From Bradyrhizobium genosp. SA-3 (GTDB lineage: Bacteria; Pseudomonadota; Alphaproteobacteria; Rhizobiales; Xanthobacteraceae), in NCBI RefSeq assembly GCF_004212635.1, contig NZ_PSRT01000036.1:1-64000 (forward strand): a stretch of 64,000 bases of DNA, given 5' to 3'. Shown one piece after another: positions 44,091 to 53,168 of the stretch. Position numbers and translations under genes: made by a program. The notes beneath the pieces are model-generated. The model was not told the DNA's origin and made no database searches. It saw only the letters and a program-made list of their open reading frames with translations. Within the stretch, counting starts at the first letter, position 1; the number at the start of each line of letters is the position of its first letter.

Positions 44091-45712
44091 CACTGCGCTC
44101 CCACATAGACGGCCGGCACCGACGTGCCCTCGCTCAGCGCCAGCGTCACGATTGGATAACCGTAGTTGGTGAGGGTGAGGCCGATCATCAGTGCCACCCA
44201 TAGTGCATAGCTGTTGAGTGCGACCGGCACGGTCGCCGGCTGGTGCACGGCCAGCGCAAACCGGTAGGGGCCGGCATCGGCCTGAGGCGCACGCATGCCG
44301 CGCGCCAGGATGGCGATGGACATGATTCCCGAGGCCAGCAGGATGAATCCGCCGATCGCCGAGAACGTGACCGAAAGCGCCTGCGGCGCGATCGCGGGAT
44401 CGCCGAAGTCGAAATAGGCCATGCGGCGCGGCATGCCCAGGATGCCGACCCAATGCCACGGGAAGGTGGTGACGATCATGCCGACGAACCACAGCCAGAG
44501 CTGGGTGCGGATCAGGCGGAGATCGGCCAGCTCACGGCCAGTCAAATGCGGCCACAGATCATAGGCGATCGCAAAATACATGATCACGATGGCACCGCCG
44601 AAGATCAGGTGGAAATGGCCGGTGATCCACTGCGTGTTGTGGATGGACGTATCGAGCTGATAGCTCATGTTGATGAGCCCGCCGGCGCCGCCGAAGCCGA
44701 GCATCACGAAGGAGAAGGCAAGCGCCAGCATCATCGGATTGTCCCAGGGCAGGGCCCTGATCCAGCCGAACATGCCGCGCCCCCCGCGCAGGCGTGCGGC
44801 GATCTCGACCGAGGCGCAGATCGTGAACACGGTCAGCAGCGTCGGCAGTGCCACCAGCGCCGTGAAGGCCGAATGGATGAACTTGAAGCCGGCGCCGACT
44901 TGCGGATCGGCAAAGGTGTGGTGCATGCCGATCGGCATCGCGACCACGAGGAACAGGATGAAGGAGATCCGCGCCATGGTGTCGGAATAGACGCGGCCGC
45001 CGATCGCGCGCGGCACGATGGTGTAATAAGCGATGTAGGTCGGCATCAGCCAGAAATAGACGATGGCGTGCAGCGTCCAGGAGAAGAACACGCGGGCAAG
45101 CCCTGCGTCGATCGTGGTCTTCAGCCCCGCCGCGACGGGAATGATCTGGAGCAGCAGCTCGAGCGCGGCGCCGACCGCGGTCCAGGCCCACAAGTAGGAG
45201 CCTGCGACATTGGCGAACATGGCGAGCGGCACCGGCGCGCCGGGATGGGCCTTTCGCCAGACGCGCAGATTGATCGACATCAGCGCGACCCAGATCCATG
45301 AGCCGACCACGACCAGCACGACGCCGAGATAGTAGAAGACGTTGCCGATCAGCGGCGGATAGAAGGTGTAGAGCACCGAGGCGCGTCCCAGCGCGACCGG
45401 GATCACCGCCATGATGCTGCCGGCGACGATCAGCCAGAATCCGGCCCAGGCCCAGCGCAGGCCGACCAGGCGCTGCTCCAGCGCGGACTCGCTGATCGCA
45501 TAGCCAAACGCCATCGCGACCAGGGTCGGGAAGACGTAGCCCATCACCGTGCCGTGCGCGGTCAGCGAGCGGTAATAGAGCTCGGGATTGGACAGCCAGG
45601 TGCCGATCGGGCTGCGGATGAACATCTGCCAGGCGCCGAGCGTGAGGGCTATGCCGAACACGGCGAAGGCCAGCCAGAAATGGGCGAGGATGAGCTTCCT
45701 ATTGACCAACAC
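44090..45712 (-). CDS. B-type (ba3-like) haem-copper oxidase subunit I
   Basis: 540-residue catalytic subunit with about 13 membrane helices. Ligands are clear: low-spin haem His in SLTAHGTVMGY, the CuB His with cross-linking Tyr in WTLHAIVYFWLMP (His-x3-Tyr), the CuB His pair in PIGMHHTFADP, and haem ligands in WITGHFHLIFGG. The short H-x3-Y spacing and absence of the A-type D-channel pattern place it in the B family (Thermus ba3-like) rather than aa3 or cbb3. It reduces O2 to water and pumps protons, typically with high O2 affinity. Start ATG 45712 lies 14 bp inside the subunit II gene. Confidence 0.92.
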   Translation of the reverse strand: MLVNRKLILAHFWLAFAVFGIALTLGAWQMFIRSPIGTWLSNPELYYRSLTAHGTVMGYVFPTLVAMAFGYAISESALEQRLVGLRWAWAGFWLIVAGSIMAVIPVALGRASVLYTFYPPLIGNVFYYLGVVLVVVGSWIWVALMSINLRVWRKAHPGAPVPLAMFANVAGSYLWAWTAVGAALELLLQIIPVAAGLKTTIDAGLARVFFSWTLHAIVYFWLMPTYIAYYTIVPRAIGGRVYSDTMARISFILFLVVAMPIGMHHTFADPQVGAGFKFIHSAFTALVALPTLLTVFTICASVEIAARLRGGRGMFGWIRALPWDNPMMLALAFSFVMLGFGGAGGLINMSYQLDTSIHNTQWITGHFHLIFGGAIVIMYFAIAYDLWPHLTGRELADLRLIRTQLWLWFVGMIVTTFPWHWVGILGMPRRMAYFDFGDPAIAPQALSVTFSAIGGFILLASGIMSIAILARGMRAPQADAGPYRFALAVHQPATVPVALNSYALWVALMIGLTLTNYGYPIVTLALSEGTSVPAVYVGAQ

Positions 45713-46262
45713 AGCTCAGCCTCCCGCCGCCCTTCGCCCGATCGGCGAATTCGGTCTTGTCGATCACCTTGACCTTGCCCCACATGCCCTCGTGGCCGAA
45801 GCTGCAAAACTCCTGGCAGGGCATCAGATAGTCGCCGGTATTCGTGAAGCGCATGAGCTGCTCGGAGATGTAGCCCGGCACCAGCATGGTGTTGACGTTG
45901 GTGCCCTGGATCAGGATGCCGTGGACCACGTCGGCGCTGGTGGCGCGCAGCGTGATCGGCGTGTCGGCCGGGACCACGATGCAGGCGGGCGTGAAGGAAT
46001 ATTGCTGGCCGATCGCGCGCACGGTCACATTGCCATTGGCCTCCAGCACGCTGCCGAGATTGCTCTCGACGAATTCGCCCGACAAATGCAGCCGCGACGG
46101 ATCGGTGATTTCGACGCGCGGCTGCGGCATGGTCGCACGATGGATGCCGGCAAAGGCCGCCAGCAGGGCCATGGCCACGATGATGATCACGGCAACCGTG
46201 GCCCACCGCCGCTCGACGCGGGCCGCGATCTCGGCGCTTGAATGGGCTTCCTCCGTGCTCAT
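45699..46262 (-). CDS. Haem-copper oxidase subunit II (CuA)
   Basis: 187 residues. One N-terminal helix (VAVIIIVAMALLAAFAGIH) anchors a periplasmic cupredoxin domain. The CuA ligands are visible: His in TSADVVHGILI and the cluster CQEFCSFGHEGM (two Cys, His, Met). It accepts electrons from cytochrome c. ATG 46262 was chosen because it overlaps the TGA of the small gene upstream (ATGA); 16 additional upstream codons overlap that gene. The single membrane helix fits ba3-type subunit II. Confidence 0.92.
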   Translation of the reverse strand: MSTEEAHSSAEIAARVERRWATVAVIIIVAMALLAAFAGIHRATMPQPRVEITDPSRLHLSGEFVESNLGSVLEANGNVTVRAIGQQYSFTPACIVVPADTPITLRATSADVVHGILIQGTNVNTMLVPGYISEQLMRFTNTGDYLMPCQEFCSFGHEGMWGKVKVIDKTEFADRAKGGGRLSCVGQ

Positions 46263-46435
46263 TGCAGCGATCCGCGCGGCAGGAAGACGAACAGGTAGAA
46301 GGCAAGCCACATCGCGACCACGCAGGCTGTCGCGATACCAGCGAGCACGATCGCGCCGGACGGCCCTTGCGCGACGACCTCCTCGACGGCCTGATCGGCG
46401 GCGGCTGGGCTGGTCGGCGGATCGGAATTGATCAT
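46259..46435 (-). CDS. Small single-helix subunit of the ba3-like oxidase, 58 aa
   Basis: ATG 46435 to TGA at 46259. The sequence starts MINSDPPTSPAAADQAVEEV and contains one membrane helix (AIVLAGIATACVVAMWLAFY, then LFVFLPRG). It sits 7 bp after the trihaem cytochrome gene and overlaps subunit II by 4 bp, so it is firmly embedded in the operon. By position and shape it corresponds to the small accessory subunit (subunit IIa/CbaD-like) of B-type oxidases; sequence alone cannot prove that. Confidence 0.75.
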   Translation of the reverse strand: MINSDPPTSPAAADQAVEEVVAQGPSGAIVLAGIATACVVAMWLAFYLFVFLPRGSLQ

Positions 46436-46442
46436 AGCGGCC

Positions 46443-47690
46443 TCAGTTCAGGGGTGCGGAGCGCAGCTCATTGGCCTCGCGCGCCGAGACCGGCGTGCCG
46501 CGATTGCCCCAGGCGGTGCGAATGTAGGAGACGACGGCGGCGACCTCGTTGTCGGAGAGGAGGCCTGCAAAGGGCGGCATGCCGTAGGGCATCGGATTGC
46601 CCTTGGTGCCCGGCGGATAGCCGCCATTGAGCACCATGCGGATCGGATTGACCGCCGATTGCATCTCGATCGACTGGTTGTTGGCGAGCGGCGGCCAGTG
46701 CGGCGGCTTGCCCTCGCCCTGCATGCCATGACAGCTCGCGCAATTCTTGTCGTAGACGGTCTTGCCGAGGCTGATCAGCAGGCTGCTCTCGGTGGTCGGC
46801 AGCGTCGAGCTTGCCGGCGGCGGAGGCGAGGGCTCCGCGATGCCCTTGAGGTACACCGCCATCGCCTTGGTGTCCTCGTCGCTCAGATATTGCAGGCTGT
46901 TGTGCACGACCTCGGCCATCGGGCCATAGACGACGCCGCGCATGGAGACGCCGGTCTGGAGCAGGTCGGTGATGTCCTTGATGCTCCAGTCGCCGAGCCC
47001 GGCTTCGCGGTTCGACGTCAGCGAGGGGGCGTACCAGTTCTGCATCGGGATCAGGCCGCCCTTGAAGGCGTCCGATTGCGAGGTGCCGCCGAGCGCGTTG
47101 ATCGGCGAATGGCACATTCCGCAATGGCCGAGGCCCTCGACCAGATAGGCGCCGCGATTCCATTCCGCCGATTTCTTCGGATCCGGCTTGAACTCGCCTT
47201 CGCTGAAGAACAGCGTGCGCCAGCCGAGGATGAGCTGACGGTTGTCGTAAGGAAAGCGCAGCTCGTGCGGCTTGTTCTTCTGGTTCACCGGCGCGATCGA
47301 GCGCAAGTACGCGAAGATCGCGTCGCTGTCGGTGCGCGTGACCTTGGTGTAGGACGCGAACGGCATCGCCGGATAGATCAGCCCGCCGTCCGGAAAGCGG
47401 CCGCTGTGCATGGTCTTGTAGAAATCGTCCGCGCTCCACTTGCCGATGCCTGTATCGGGATCCGGCGTGATGTTGGAGGTATAGAGCGTGCCGAACGGGG
47501 TCGGCATGGCGCGGCCGCCCGCGAACAGGCGGCCCTCCGGCGCGGTATGACAGGCGGTGCAGTCGCCGGCGCGGGCAAGATATTCGCCGCGTGCGATGAT
47601 GTCGCCGGTCTTGTCCTTGTCTTGCGCCTGCGCGGCCGAGGTGAGCGCGGCGAAAGCAAGGAGCACAATCGACAATTTGGAGCCCATCAT
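46443..47690 (-). CDS. Trihaem cytochrome c (alcohol/gluconate dehydrogenase cytochrome-subunit type)
   Basis: About 415 residues with a signal peptide (MMGSKLSIVLLAFAALTSAAQAQ) and three cytochrome c domains with haem motifs CTACH, CGMCH and CASCH. The first domain carries the GGRAMPTPFGTLYTSNITPD pattern typical of membrane-bound alcohol, aldehyde and gluconate dehydrogenase cytochrome subunits. No dehydrogenase gene is adjacent; instead it lies in an oxidase operon, so it probably hands electrons to this oxidase. Two adjacent ATGs (47690, 47687) follow GAGGCGG; the second has better spacing. Confidence 0.88.
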   Translation of the reverse strand: MMGSKLSIVLLAFAALTSAAQAQDKDKTGDIIARGEYLARAGDCTACHTAPEGRLFAGGRAMPTPFGTLYTSNITPDPDTGIGKWSADDFYKTMHSGRFPDGGLIYPAMPFASYTKVTRTDSDAIFAYLRSIAPVNQKNKPHELRFPYDNRQLILGWRTLFFSEGEFKPDPKKSAEWNRGAYLVEGLGHCGMCHSPINALGGTSQSDAFKGGLIPMQNWYAPSLTSNREAGLGDWSIKDITDLLQTGVSMRGVVYGPMAEVVHNSLQYLSDEDTKAMAVYLKGIAEPSPPPPASSTLPTTESSLLISLGKTVYDKNCASCHGMQGEGKPPHWPPLANNQSIEMQSAVNPIRMVLNGGYPPGTKGNPMPYGMPPFAGLLSDNEVAAVVSYIRTAWGNRGTPVSAREANELRSAPLN

Positions 47691-47698
47691 CCGCCTCG

Positions 47699-48400
47699 TC
47701 AGTTGGGCTGGCTGCCGCAGCCGAACGGCAGCGCGTAGGTGCCTTTCGGCACGGGGGCCGGATTCGCCGGTGCCGGCCGCGTCGCGAGCCACGCCGCAAC
47801 GGCGGTGACGTCAGTCTCGGTCAGATGACCGGCGACGAGCTGCATGCAGTCGGGCGACTTCGCGGTTCGCGTGCCGTAGCGCCAAGCGCCGAGCTGAGCG
47901 CTGATGTAGTTGGCGCGCAGGCCAAGCAGGCCGGGGATACCGGGCTGCATTCCCGTGAGCCCTGGACCATGGCAGCTCACGCAGGCCGGAATGTTGCGAC
48001 CTGCATCGCCGCTGGTGGCCAGCAGTTCGCCGTGCGCCAGCACTTCTTTGCTGACCTCGCTCGGCGCGGGCGACGGCAGCGGCGGATGCTCGCTGGCAAA
48101 ATACTCCGCCATCGCCTGCAGATAAGGATCGGGCAGAAATTCCAGCAGATAGTTCATCGGCGGGTATTTGCGCCGGCCGTTGCGGAAGGCGAGCAGCTGG
48201 TTGTAGAGATAGCCGGCCGGCTTGCCGGCAAGGCGCGGAAAATAGACGTCGCTGGTGCCTTCGCCCTTGTTGCCGTGACAGGGCGTGCACGCTTCGACCC
48301 GCGCCGCCATCGTGTCGGGCGGTTGGTTGGCCGTTTGTGCGGCCGCACCGTCAATGGCGGCCAAAGTGGCAATGGCCAGAGCAGTGGTGCGAGCGAGCAC
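47699..48400 (-). CDS. Dihaem cytochrome c (c4-like), first gene of the oxidase operon
   Basis: 233 residues: signal peptide (LARTTALAIATLAAIDGAAA|QT) and two cytochrome c domains with CTPCH and CVSCH. Distal methionines are probably in KYPPMNYLLEF and in the second domain. GTG 48400 was chosen because GGAGGGGG lies just upstream and it gives a clean signal peptide; the longer frame runs into upstream DNA without a leader. Its stop is 8 bp before the trihaem gene. Confidence 0.87.
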   Translation of the reverse strand: MLARTTALAIATLAAIDGAAAQTANQPPDTMAARVEACTPCHGNKGEGTSDVYFPRLAGKPAGYLYNQLLAFRNGRRKYPPMNYLLEFLPDPYLQAMAEYFASEHPPLPSPAPSEVSKEVLAHGELLATSGDAGRNIPACVSCHGPGLTGMQPGIPGLLGLRANYISAQLGAWRYGTRTAKSPDCMQLVAGHLTETDVTAVAAWLATRPAPANPAPVPKGTYALPFGCGSQPN

Positions 48401-48638
48401 TCTCGTCCCCCTCCAAAACAGGACCGGTTGATTCCGGATCACAAAGTAGGGGAGCATTTTGCGCCAATATGGTCCCGCGCAAGATCGGGCACGCGTGATG
48501 ACGTCTGGTCGCGGTCTCTGCATGAGCGATCCCGATCGAATTCGCCAAAACTTGCGTGCTTTTTGAAAACTGGGCATGACACCGCACTCTCGCGACAGTT
48601 CCTGCCCGAGGCCTGCTTCGTCGTCTCGCCCTCCGATG

Positions 48639-49156
48639 TCAGAGGGCGCAGGGAAGACCGGGTGCCGGCTGGGCACCCGCGGTCCACTGTGCGAAAGCGT
48701 GTGCTACAAGCATACAGGTGGAGCCGGAAACAACCCGGCCTTCCCTGCGCAGTGGTTTGACGGCTTATGCCGAGCTCTCCCCGGGGAGCGATGCACTATT
48801 GCCCCCGTCGCCTTGCAGATCGCTGATGCGCGCGCCCGGTTGGAACGAAACGCATCACCGCAAGACTTGACGCACAGGCCCCGGGCGTCAGGACGACACG
48901 GTTTTGCCGTACGCTGGTCGCACCTGTCGTTTGCGCGTGGCGATCGCTCACGGTCTCCCGCCCTGCGATTGCCTCATCGCGCCGGTGCTGCCAACGTCCA
49001 CCACGGCCCATCCCGCGTTTCGTGACGATCGCGATACGCCCCTCTGACTGGGGATGAGGTGGCGGGAGAATGCGACAAATCAGAAATTCTGTAAAGACGA
49101 ATATTTTGGTGTGAGCCGATTGACCGAGCCGTGGGGTTTTTTGCCCGACGGGCAAC
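48639..49156 (+). repeat. Long dispersed repeat, copy B (inverted relative to 28711-29240)
   Basis: About 518 bp matching the reverse complement of copy A, starting TCAGAGGGCGCAGGGAAGAC and ending around TTGCCCGACGGGCAAC. It lacks the 14-nt insertion of copy A and has a handful of substitutions, mainly at its right end. Frames inside are not preserved between copies. With about 240 bp of oxidase-operon upstream region on one side and about 130 bp on the other, it accounts for the 890-bp gap between the cytochrome gene and mscS. Confidence 0.9.
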
Positions 49157-49290
49157 GCAACGGATTGTAGCTTGCTGCCCTGAAGGAGCGAACCGTAGTC
49201 CGGGCTACGGCACCCGTGTTCCCCCGACATCCGCCGGGATCATTTCGCGCCGTCGCGGGTTCTCAACGGATTGTCCGGGTTGGAGCCGCC

Positions 49291-50067
49291 ATGACCATCA
49301 ATTTTGACACGCTGAAAGCATCGCTCGTGCTGTATGGCTTGAACGCGATCTACGCGATGCTTCTGCTCGCGGTCGGCTGGTATCTGTCCGGCGCACTGCA
49401 GCGTTTCGTCACGCGCGTATTGAGCGTCACGCACCGCGTCGATCCGCTGGTGACCTTGTTCGTTGCCAGCGTCGTTCGCTATGCCGTGCTCGCGGTCGTC
49501 GGCATCGCCGTGCTTCAGCTCTTCGGCATCCAGACCGCGAGCCTCGTTGCCGTGCTGGGCGCGACATCACTCGCCATTGGTCTTGCGCTTCAGGGCACGC
49601 TCTCCAATCTCGCCGCCGGCGTGATGCTGCTGTTGTTCCGGCCCTTTCACATCGGCGATGACGTCGAGGTGGCCGGCAAGGCGGGGAAGGTGAAATCCCT
49701 GTCGCTGTTCATGACCGAACTGCTCGCGCCCGACAACACGCAGATCCTCTTGCCGAACGGGCAGGTATGGGGCGCGGCCATCATCAACCACAGCGCCTAT
49801 CCTGGCACGGGCGAGATCAAGGTGACGTTTCCGGTCAGGGCCGGCTCGGCCAATGCGCTCGCTGACAAGATTCTGAAGGAGCTGCGCGACGATCCCCGCA
49901 TCGACGACAGGACCGCCCCCTCGGTCAATGTAACAAAGGTGATCGCTGCCGATCCCGCAGCGCCCGTCGTGGAGTTGACGGTGAGCGCAAAGGTGAAGCC
50001 GTCCGATGCCGATGCCATCAAGCAGCGGGTGCTCGATCATGCGAGTGCGCTGCTTGCGGCGGCCTGA
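49291..50067 (+). CDS. Small-conductance mechanosensitive channel (MscS family)
   Basis: 258 residues with three N-terminal membrane helices and the MscS pore helix in the form LGATSLAIGLALQGTLSNLAAGVMLL, including the conserved Ala/Gly packing and GLALQGTLSN turn. The beta domain RPFHIGDDVEVAGKAGKVKS follows, then an alpha/beta cytoplasmic domain. It opens under membrane tension to release solutes. ATG 49291 has GGAG 6 nt upstream. It is about 28 residues shorter than E. coli MscS, normal for many proteobacterial paralogues. Confidence 0.92.
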   Translation: MTINFDTLKASLVLYGLNAIYAMLLLAVGWYLSGALQRFVTRVLSVTHRVDPLVTLFVASVVRYAVLAVVGIAVLQLFGIQTASLVAVLGATSLAIGLALQGTLSNLAAGVMLLLFRPFHIGDDVEVAGKAGKVKSLSLFMTELLAPDNTQILLPNGQVWGAAIINHSAYPGTGEIKVTFPVRAGSANALADKILKELRDDPRIDDRTAPSVNVTKVIAADPAAPVVELTVSAKVKPSDADAIKQRVLDHASALLAAA

Positions 50068-50075
50068 GAGCGCCT

Positions 50076-50684
50076 TTAGCCCCGCGGCGAGCGCGGCGGC
50101 CTGCGCTTCACCGCATGCCGGCGCGGCGAGCGGGTGACGCGGGGACGAAGGCGGCTTGCGGCTGCGGGACGCGGCTTGGCCTGGGCTTGTGGGCCGCGGG
50201 CGAGGTCCATCAGCATGCGCAGTGCCTCGACCACGGAGCGGGCACGCACGGCGCTGCGGCCGATCGCGCCGAAGCGGTGCTCGCGATGGATGATGCGGCC
50301 GTCGCGCGCCGCAGCGGCAAAGTGCACGAGACCGACCGGCTTGCCGGGCGTGGCGCCGCCGGGGCCGGCAATGCCGGTGATGGCGACCGCGAGATCGACA
50401 TCGGCGCGCTCGAGGGCGCCGATCGCCATCGCGGTTGCGGTCTCCTTGCTGACCGCGCCGAAATTGCTGAGCGTGCTCGCCTCGACCCCGAGCATCGCGC
50501 GCTTGGCGTCGTTGGAATAGGTGACGAAGCCGCGGTCGATGACATCAGAGGAGCCGGGGATATCGGTCAGCGCGCCGGCGACCAGGCCGCCGGTGCAGGA
50601 TTCGGCCGTCGCGATCGTCAGCTTGCGCATCCGGCACAGATCGAGCAGCGAGCGGGAGAGGGCGCGTGCGTCGCTGCCGCCCAT
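50076..50684 (-). CDS. CinA C-terminal-type nicotinamide-nucleotide amidohydrolase (PncC)
   Basis: 202 residues, a stand-alone CinA C-terminal domain. The catalytic serine is in TIATAESCTGGLVAGALTD, with VTYSNDAKRAMLGV and VAITGIAGPGGATPGKPVG downstream. It would deamidate nicotinamide mononucleotide to nicotinate mononucleotide in NAD recycling. The C-terminal 35 residues form a basic Arg/Pro tail unusual for the family. It starts 3 bp after the ispDF stop, so the two are in one operon. Confidence 0.9.
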   Translation of the reverse strand: MGGSDARALSRSLLDLCRMRKLTIATAESCTGGLVAGALTDIPGSSDVIDRGFVTYSNDAKRAMLGVEASTLSNFGAVSKETATAMAIGALERADVDLAVAITGIAGPGGATPGKPVGLVHFAAAARDGRIIHREHRFGAIGRSAVRARSVVEALRMLMDLARGPQAQAKPRPAAASRLRPRVTRSPRRHAVKRRPPRSPRG

Positions 50685-50687
50685 GGC

Positions 50688-51884
50688 TTAGACGCTCCAA
50701 GTCTTTTCGTTAAACGGAAGACGGATGGTGGCGCTCGCGGTGGCCGCGATGCCTTCCTCACGGCCGGTGAAGCCGAGCCGCTCGCTGGTGGTCGCCTTCA
50801 CCGCGACGCGCGAAATGTCGACGCCGGAAATCTCGGCGATGCGCGCGCGCATGGTGTCACGCAAGGGACCGATCTTCGGCCGCTCGCAGATCATCGTCAC
50901 CTCGAGATTGGCGACGCGGCCGCCGCGCTGGGTGACGCGCTCGATGGCGTATTTCAGGAACTGGTCGGAGGAAGCTCCCTTCCACTTCGCATCGCTCGGC
51001 GGGAAGTGCGAGCCGATGTCGCCGTCGGCGAGCGCGCCGAGGATGGCGTCGACCAGCGCATGCAGGCCGACATCGCCATCGGAATGGGCAAGGAAGCCTT
51101 TCGTATGGGCGACGCGCACGCCGCAGATCATGACGTGGTCGCCGTCGCCGAAGGCGTGCACGTCATAGCCGGTGCCCGTCCTGATGTCGCCGAGCTGGGC
51201 GGCCAGGCGCGCTTCCTCGCGCACGAAATCCTCGGGAGTGGTGAGCTTCATATTGGCAACATCGCCTTCAAAGGTTGCAACCGTCAATCCTGCCCATTCG
51301 GCAATGGCGGCATCGTCGGTGAAGTCCGAGCGTCCGTCCTTCGCCGCGCGACGATGCGCCTCGAGGATGACGTCGAAACGAAAGGATTGCGGCGTCTGCG
51401 CGATTCGCAGCCGCGCGCGGTCCGGCGTGTCCTCGATATGACCGCTCTCGCCGGTGAGCTTGATGGTGTCGGTGACGGGGACGACGGGGATCGCAGCGCC
51501 GGTGCGGCTCGCCGCCTCGATCGCACGGGAGATCATGCTCGCCGAGACGAAGGGGCGGGCGGCGTCGTGGATCAGGACGATGTCGGGCTTGTGCTTGGCC
51601 AGCGCTTCCAGACCCGCGAGCACCGAGGCCTGACGGGTGGCGCCACCATTGGTCGGCGGCTCGTGCTTGAGCCCTGCGACCGCGGCCGTGAACATGGCGC
51701 TGTCGTCGGGGTTCACCACCGGTTGCACCGTCGACACGTCGGGGTGACGGCTGAAGGCTTCCATGGCGCGATAGATCACGGGCACACCGCCGATCTCGCG
51801 ATATTGCTTCGGCCCGCCGGCGCCGGCGCGCAAGCCCCGACCGGCTGCGACGAGGACGACCGCGGTGCGTTGTGATTTCGCCAT
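50688..51884 (-). CDS. ispDF: Bifunctional IspD/IspF enzyme of the MEP isoprenoid pathway
   Basis: 398-residue fusion. The N-terminal part (1-230) is IspD, MEP cytidylyltransferase, with [13 protein letters not shown] as the CTP-binding loop and HDAARPFVS. The C-terminal part (240-398) is IspF, MECDP synthase, starting [19 protein letters not shown] (metal-binding Asp-x-His) and containing [20 protein letters not shown]. The intermediate step enzyme IspE is not here. Fused ispDF is characteristic of alpha- and epsilonproteobacteria. Start ATG 51884 fits the family; the gene is divergent from dusB. Confidence 0.95.
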   Translation of the reverse strand: MAKSQRTAVVLVAAGRGLRAGAGGPKQYREIGGVPVIYRAMEAFSRHPDVSTVQPVVNPDDSAMFTAAVAGLKHEPPTNGGATRQASVLAGLEALAKHKPDIVLIHDAARPFVSASMISRAIEAASRTGAAIPVVPVTDTIKLTGESGHIEDTPDRARLRIAQTPQSFRFDVILEAHRRAAKDGRSDFTDDAAIAEWAGLTVATFEGDVANMKLTTPEDFVREEARLAAQLGDIRTGTGYDVHAFGDGDHVMICGVRVAHTKGFLAHSDGDVGLHALVDAILGALADGDIGSHFPPSDAKWKGASSDQFLKYAIERVTQRGGRVANLEVTMICERPKIGPLRDTMRARIAEISGVDISRVAVKATTSERLGFTGREEGIAATASATIRLPFNEKTWSV

Positions 51885-52058
51885 AGGACTCAAATACTCA
51901 GTTGGTGATGAAGAGTCGGGGAGTGGGGTGATTTGACGGCATGCCTCTAGCACGGCAGGCCCGCAAAAAAAGGGGGTTTCCCCGCTTTGTGGGAAACAGC
52001 ATTTTGCTGCACTGCACTTGAAAGATCTGCAGAACTGTCTAAACTGTAGGCATGACGC

Positions 52059-52087
52059 TTGACTGCACAAGAATTGTGCGCAAGATA
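52059..52087 (+). promoter_or_regulatory. Promoter of the dusB-ntrBC operon with an internal NtrC-type site
   Basis: TTGACT (52059-52064), 17-nt spacer, AAGATA (52082-52087). Between them is TGCACAAGAATTGTGCG (52064-52080), which fits the NtrC consensus GCAC-N7-GTGC and is a perfect GCACAA-GAA-TTGTGC palindrome. An NtrC dimer bound here would block RNA polymerase, consistent with the autorepression reported for ntrBC operons in related alphaproteobacteria. Confidence 0.6.
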
Positions 52088-52091
52088 GGTC

Positions 52092-53168
52092 ATGGCAGGC
52101 GCGATGAGGCCCTGTCCAGTCAACGAGACCCCTGTGACCGGCTCGGCAGTATCCGGCTCTAAGCCGTTGAAAATAGGCGATATTGATGTCGCCACCCCGG
52201 TCTTCCTGGCGCCGATGTCGGGGGTGACTGACTCGCCCGTTCGGCGGCTGGCCGCCGAGCTGGGGGCAGGTCTCGTCGTGTCGGAAATGACCGCCAGCGA
52301 TGAGCTCGCCAACGGCCACCGGATGTCGCGGTTGCGCTGCGAAGCCACGGGGATCGGCCCGCACGTGGTCCAGCTCGCCGGCTGCGAGGCGCATTGGATG
52401 GCTGAGGGGGCCCGGATCGCCGAAGCCGAAGGCACCGACATCATCGATATCAACATGGGCTGTCCGGCCCGCCACGTCACCGGCGGCCAGTCCGGCTCGG
52501 CCCTGATGCGCGACCTCGACCACGCCGTCAGCCTGATCGACGCGACGATTGCGGCGGTGAAGGTGCCGGTGACGCTGAAGATGCGGCTCGGCTGGGACGA
52601 CCGCAGCCGCAACGCGCCGGAACTGGCGCGGCGCGCGGAAGCATCAGGCATCAAGCTCGTCACCGTGCATGGCCGCACCCGCTGCCAGTTCTACAAGGGC
52701 GAGGCCGATTGGGATGCGATCCGCGCCGTGCGCGAGGCGATCTCCATTCCGCTCGTCGTCAATGGCGACATCACCACTTATGACAAGGCGCTCGCGGCGC
52801 TCGACGCCTCCGGCGCCGATGCCGTGATGATCGGCCGCGGCGCGCAGGGCCAGCCCTGGCTGCCCGGCCAGATCGGTCGCCGCCTGAAGGGCGGTGAAGA
52901 GGAAGCAACGCCGGCGCTCGAGACGCAGCTGCATTATGTCCGCACGCTCTATGAGGGCGTCTGCACGCTGTACGGCCTGCGCATCGGGCTCAGGCACGCG
53001 CGCAAGCATCTCGGCTGGGCGCTCGATATCGCGGCGGATGCGAGCGGCGCTTCAATCGAGAAGCTGAAGGGGTGGCGTCAGAAGATCCTGACCTCGGAGG
53101 ATCCGCGCCTGGTCCACCGATCGCTGCAAGACGCCTTCGACGACTTCGCATGGAGCGCTGCTGCATGA
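52092..53168 (+). CDS. dusB: tRNA-dihydrouridine synthase (DusB/NifR3)
   Basis: FMN-dependent enzyme reducing uridines in tRNA D-loops, up to 358 residues. Visible are the FMN-binding opening [18 protein letters not shown], the catalytic cysteine in [28 protein letters not shown] and [17 protein letters not shown]. The start is uncertain: ATG 52092, ATG 52104 and GTG 52134 are in frame, and the promoter predicted at 52059-52087 would place 52092 almost at the transcript start, favouring a downstream start. It is the nifR3 gene that leads ntrBC in rhizobia. Its stop overlaps the ntrB start. Confidence 0.92.
   Translation: MAGAMRPCPVNETPVTGSAVSGSKPLKIGDIDVATPVFLAPMSGVTDSPVRRLAAELGAGLVVSEMTASDELANGHRMSRLRCEATGIGPHVVQLAGCEAHWMAEGARIAEAEGTDIIDINMGCPARHVTGGQSGSALMRDLDHAVSLIDATIAAVKVPVTLKMRLGWDDRSRNAPELARRAEASGIKLVTVHGRTRCQFYKGEADWDAIRAVREAISIPLVVNGDITTYDKALAALDASGADAVMIGRGAQGQPWLPGQIGRRLKGGEEEATPALETQLHYVRTLYEGVCTLYGLRIGLRHARKHLGWALDIAADASGASIEKLKGWRQKILTSEDPRLVHRSLQDAFDDFAWSAAA

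Noticed and set aside
48428..48442. FNR/FixK-like sequence TTGATTCCGGATCAC upstream of the oxidase operon
   Set aside because: The half-sites are 5 nt apart rather than 4 and only about 30-40 bp from the start codon, too close to act as an activator site for that gene.
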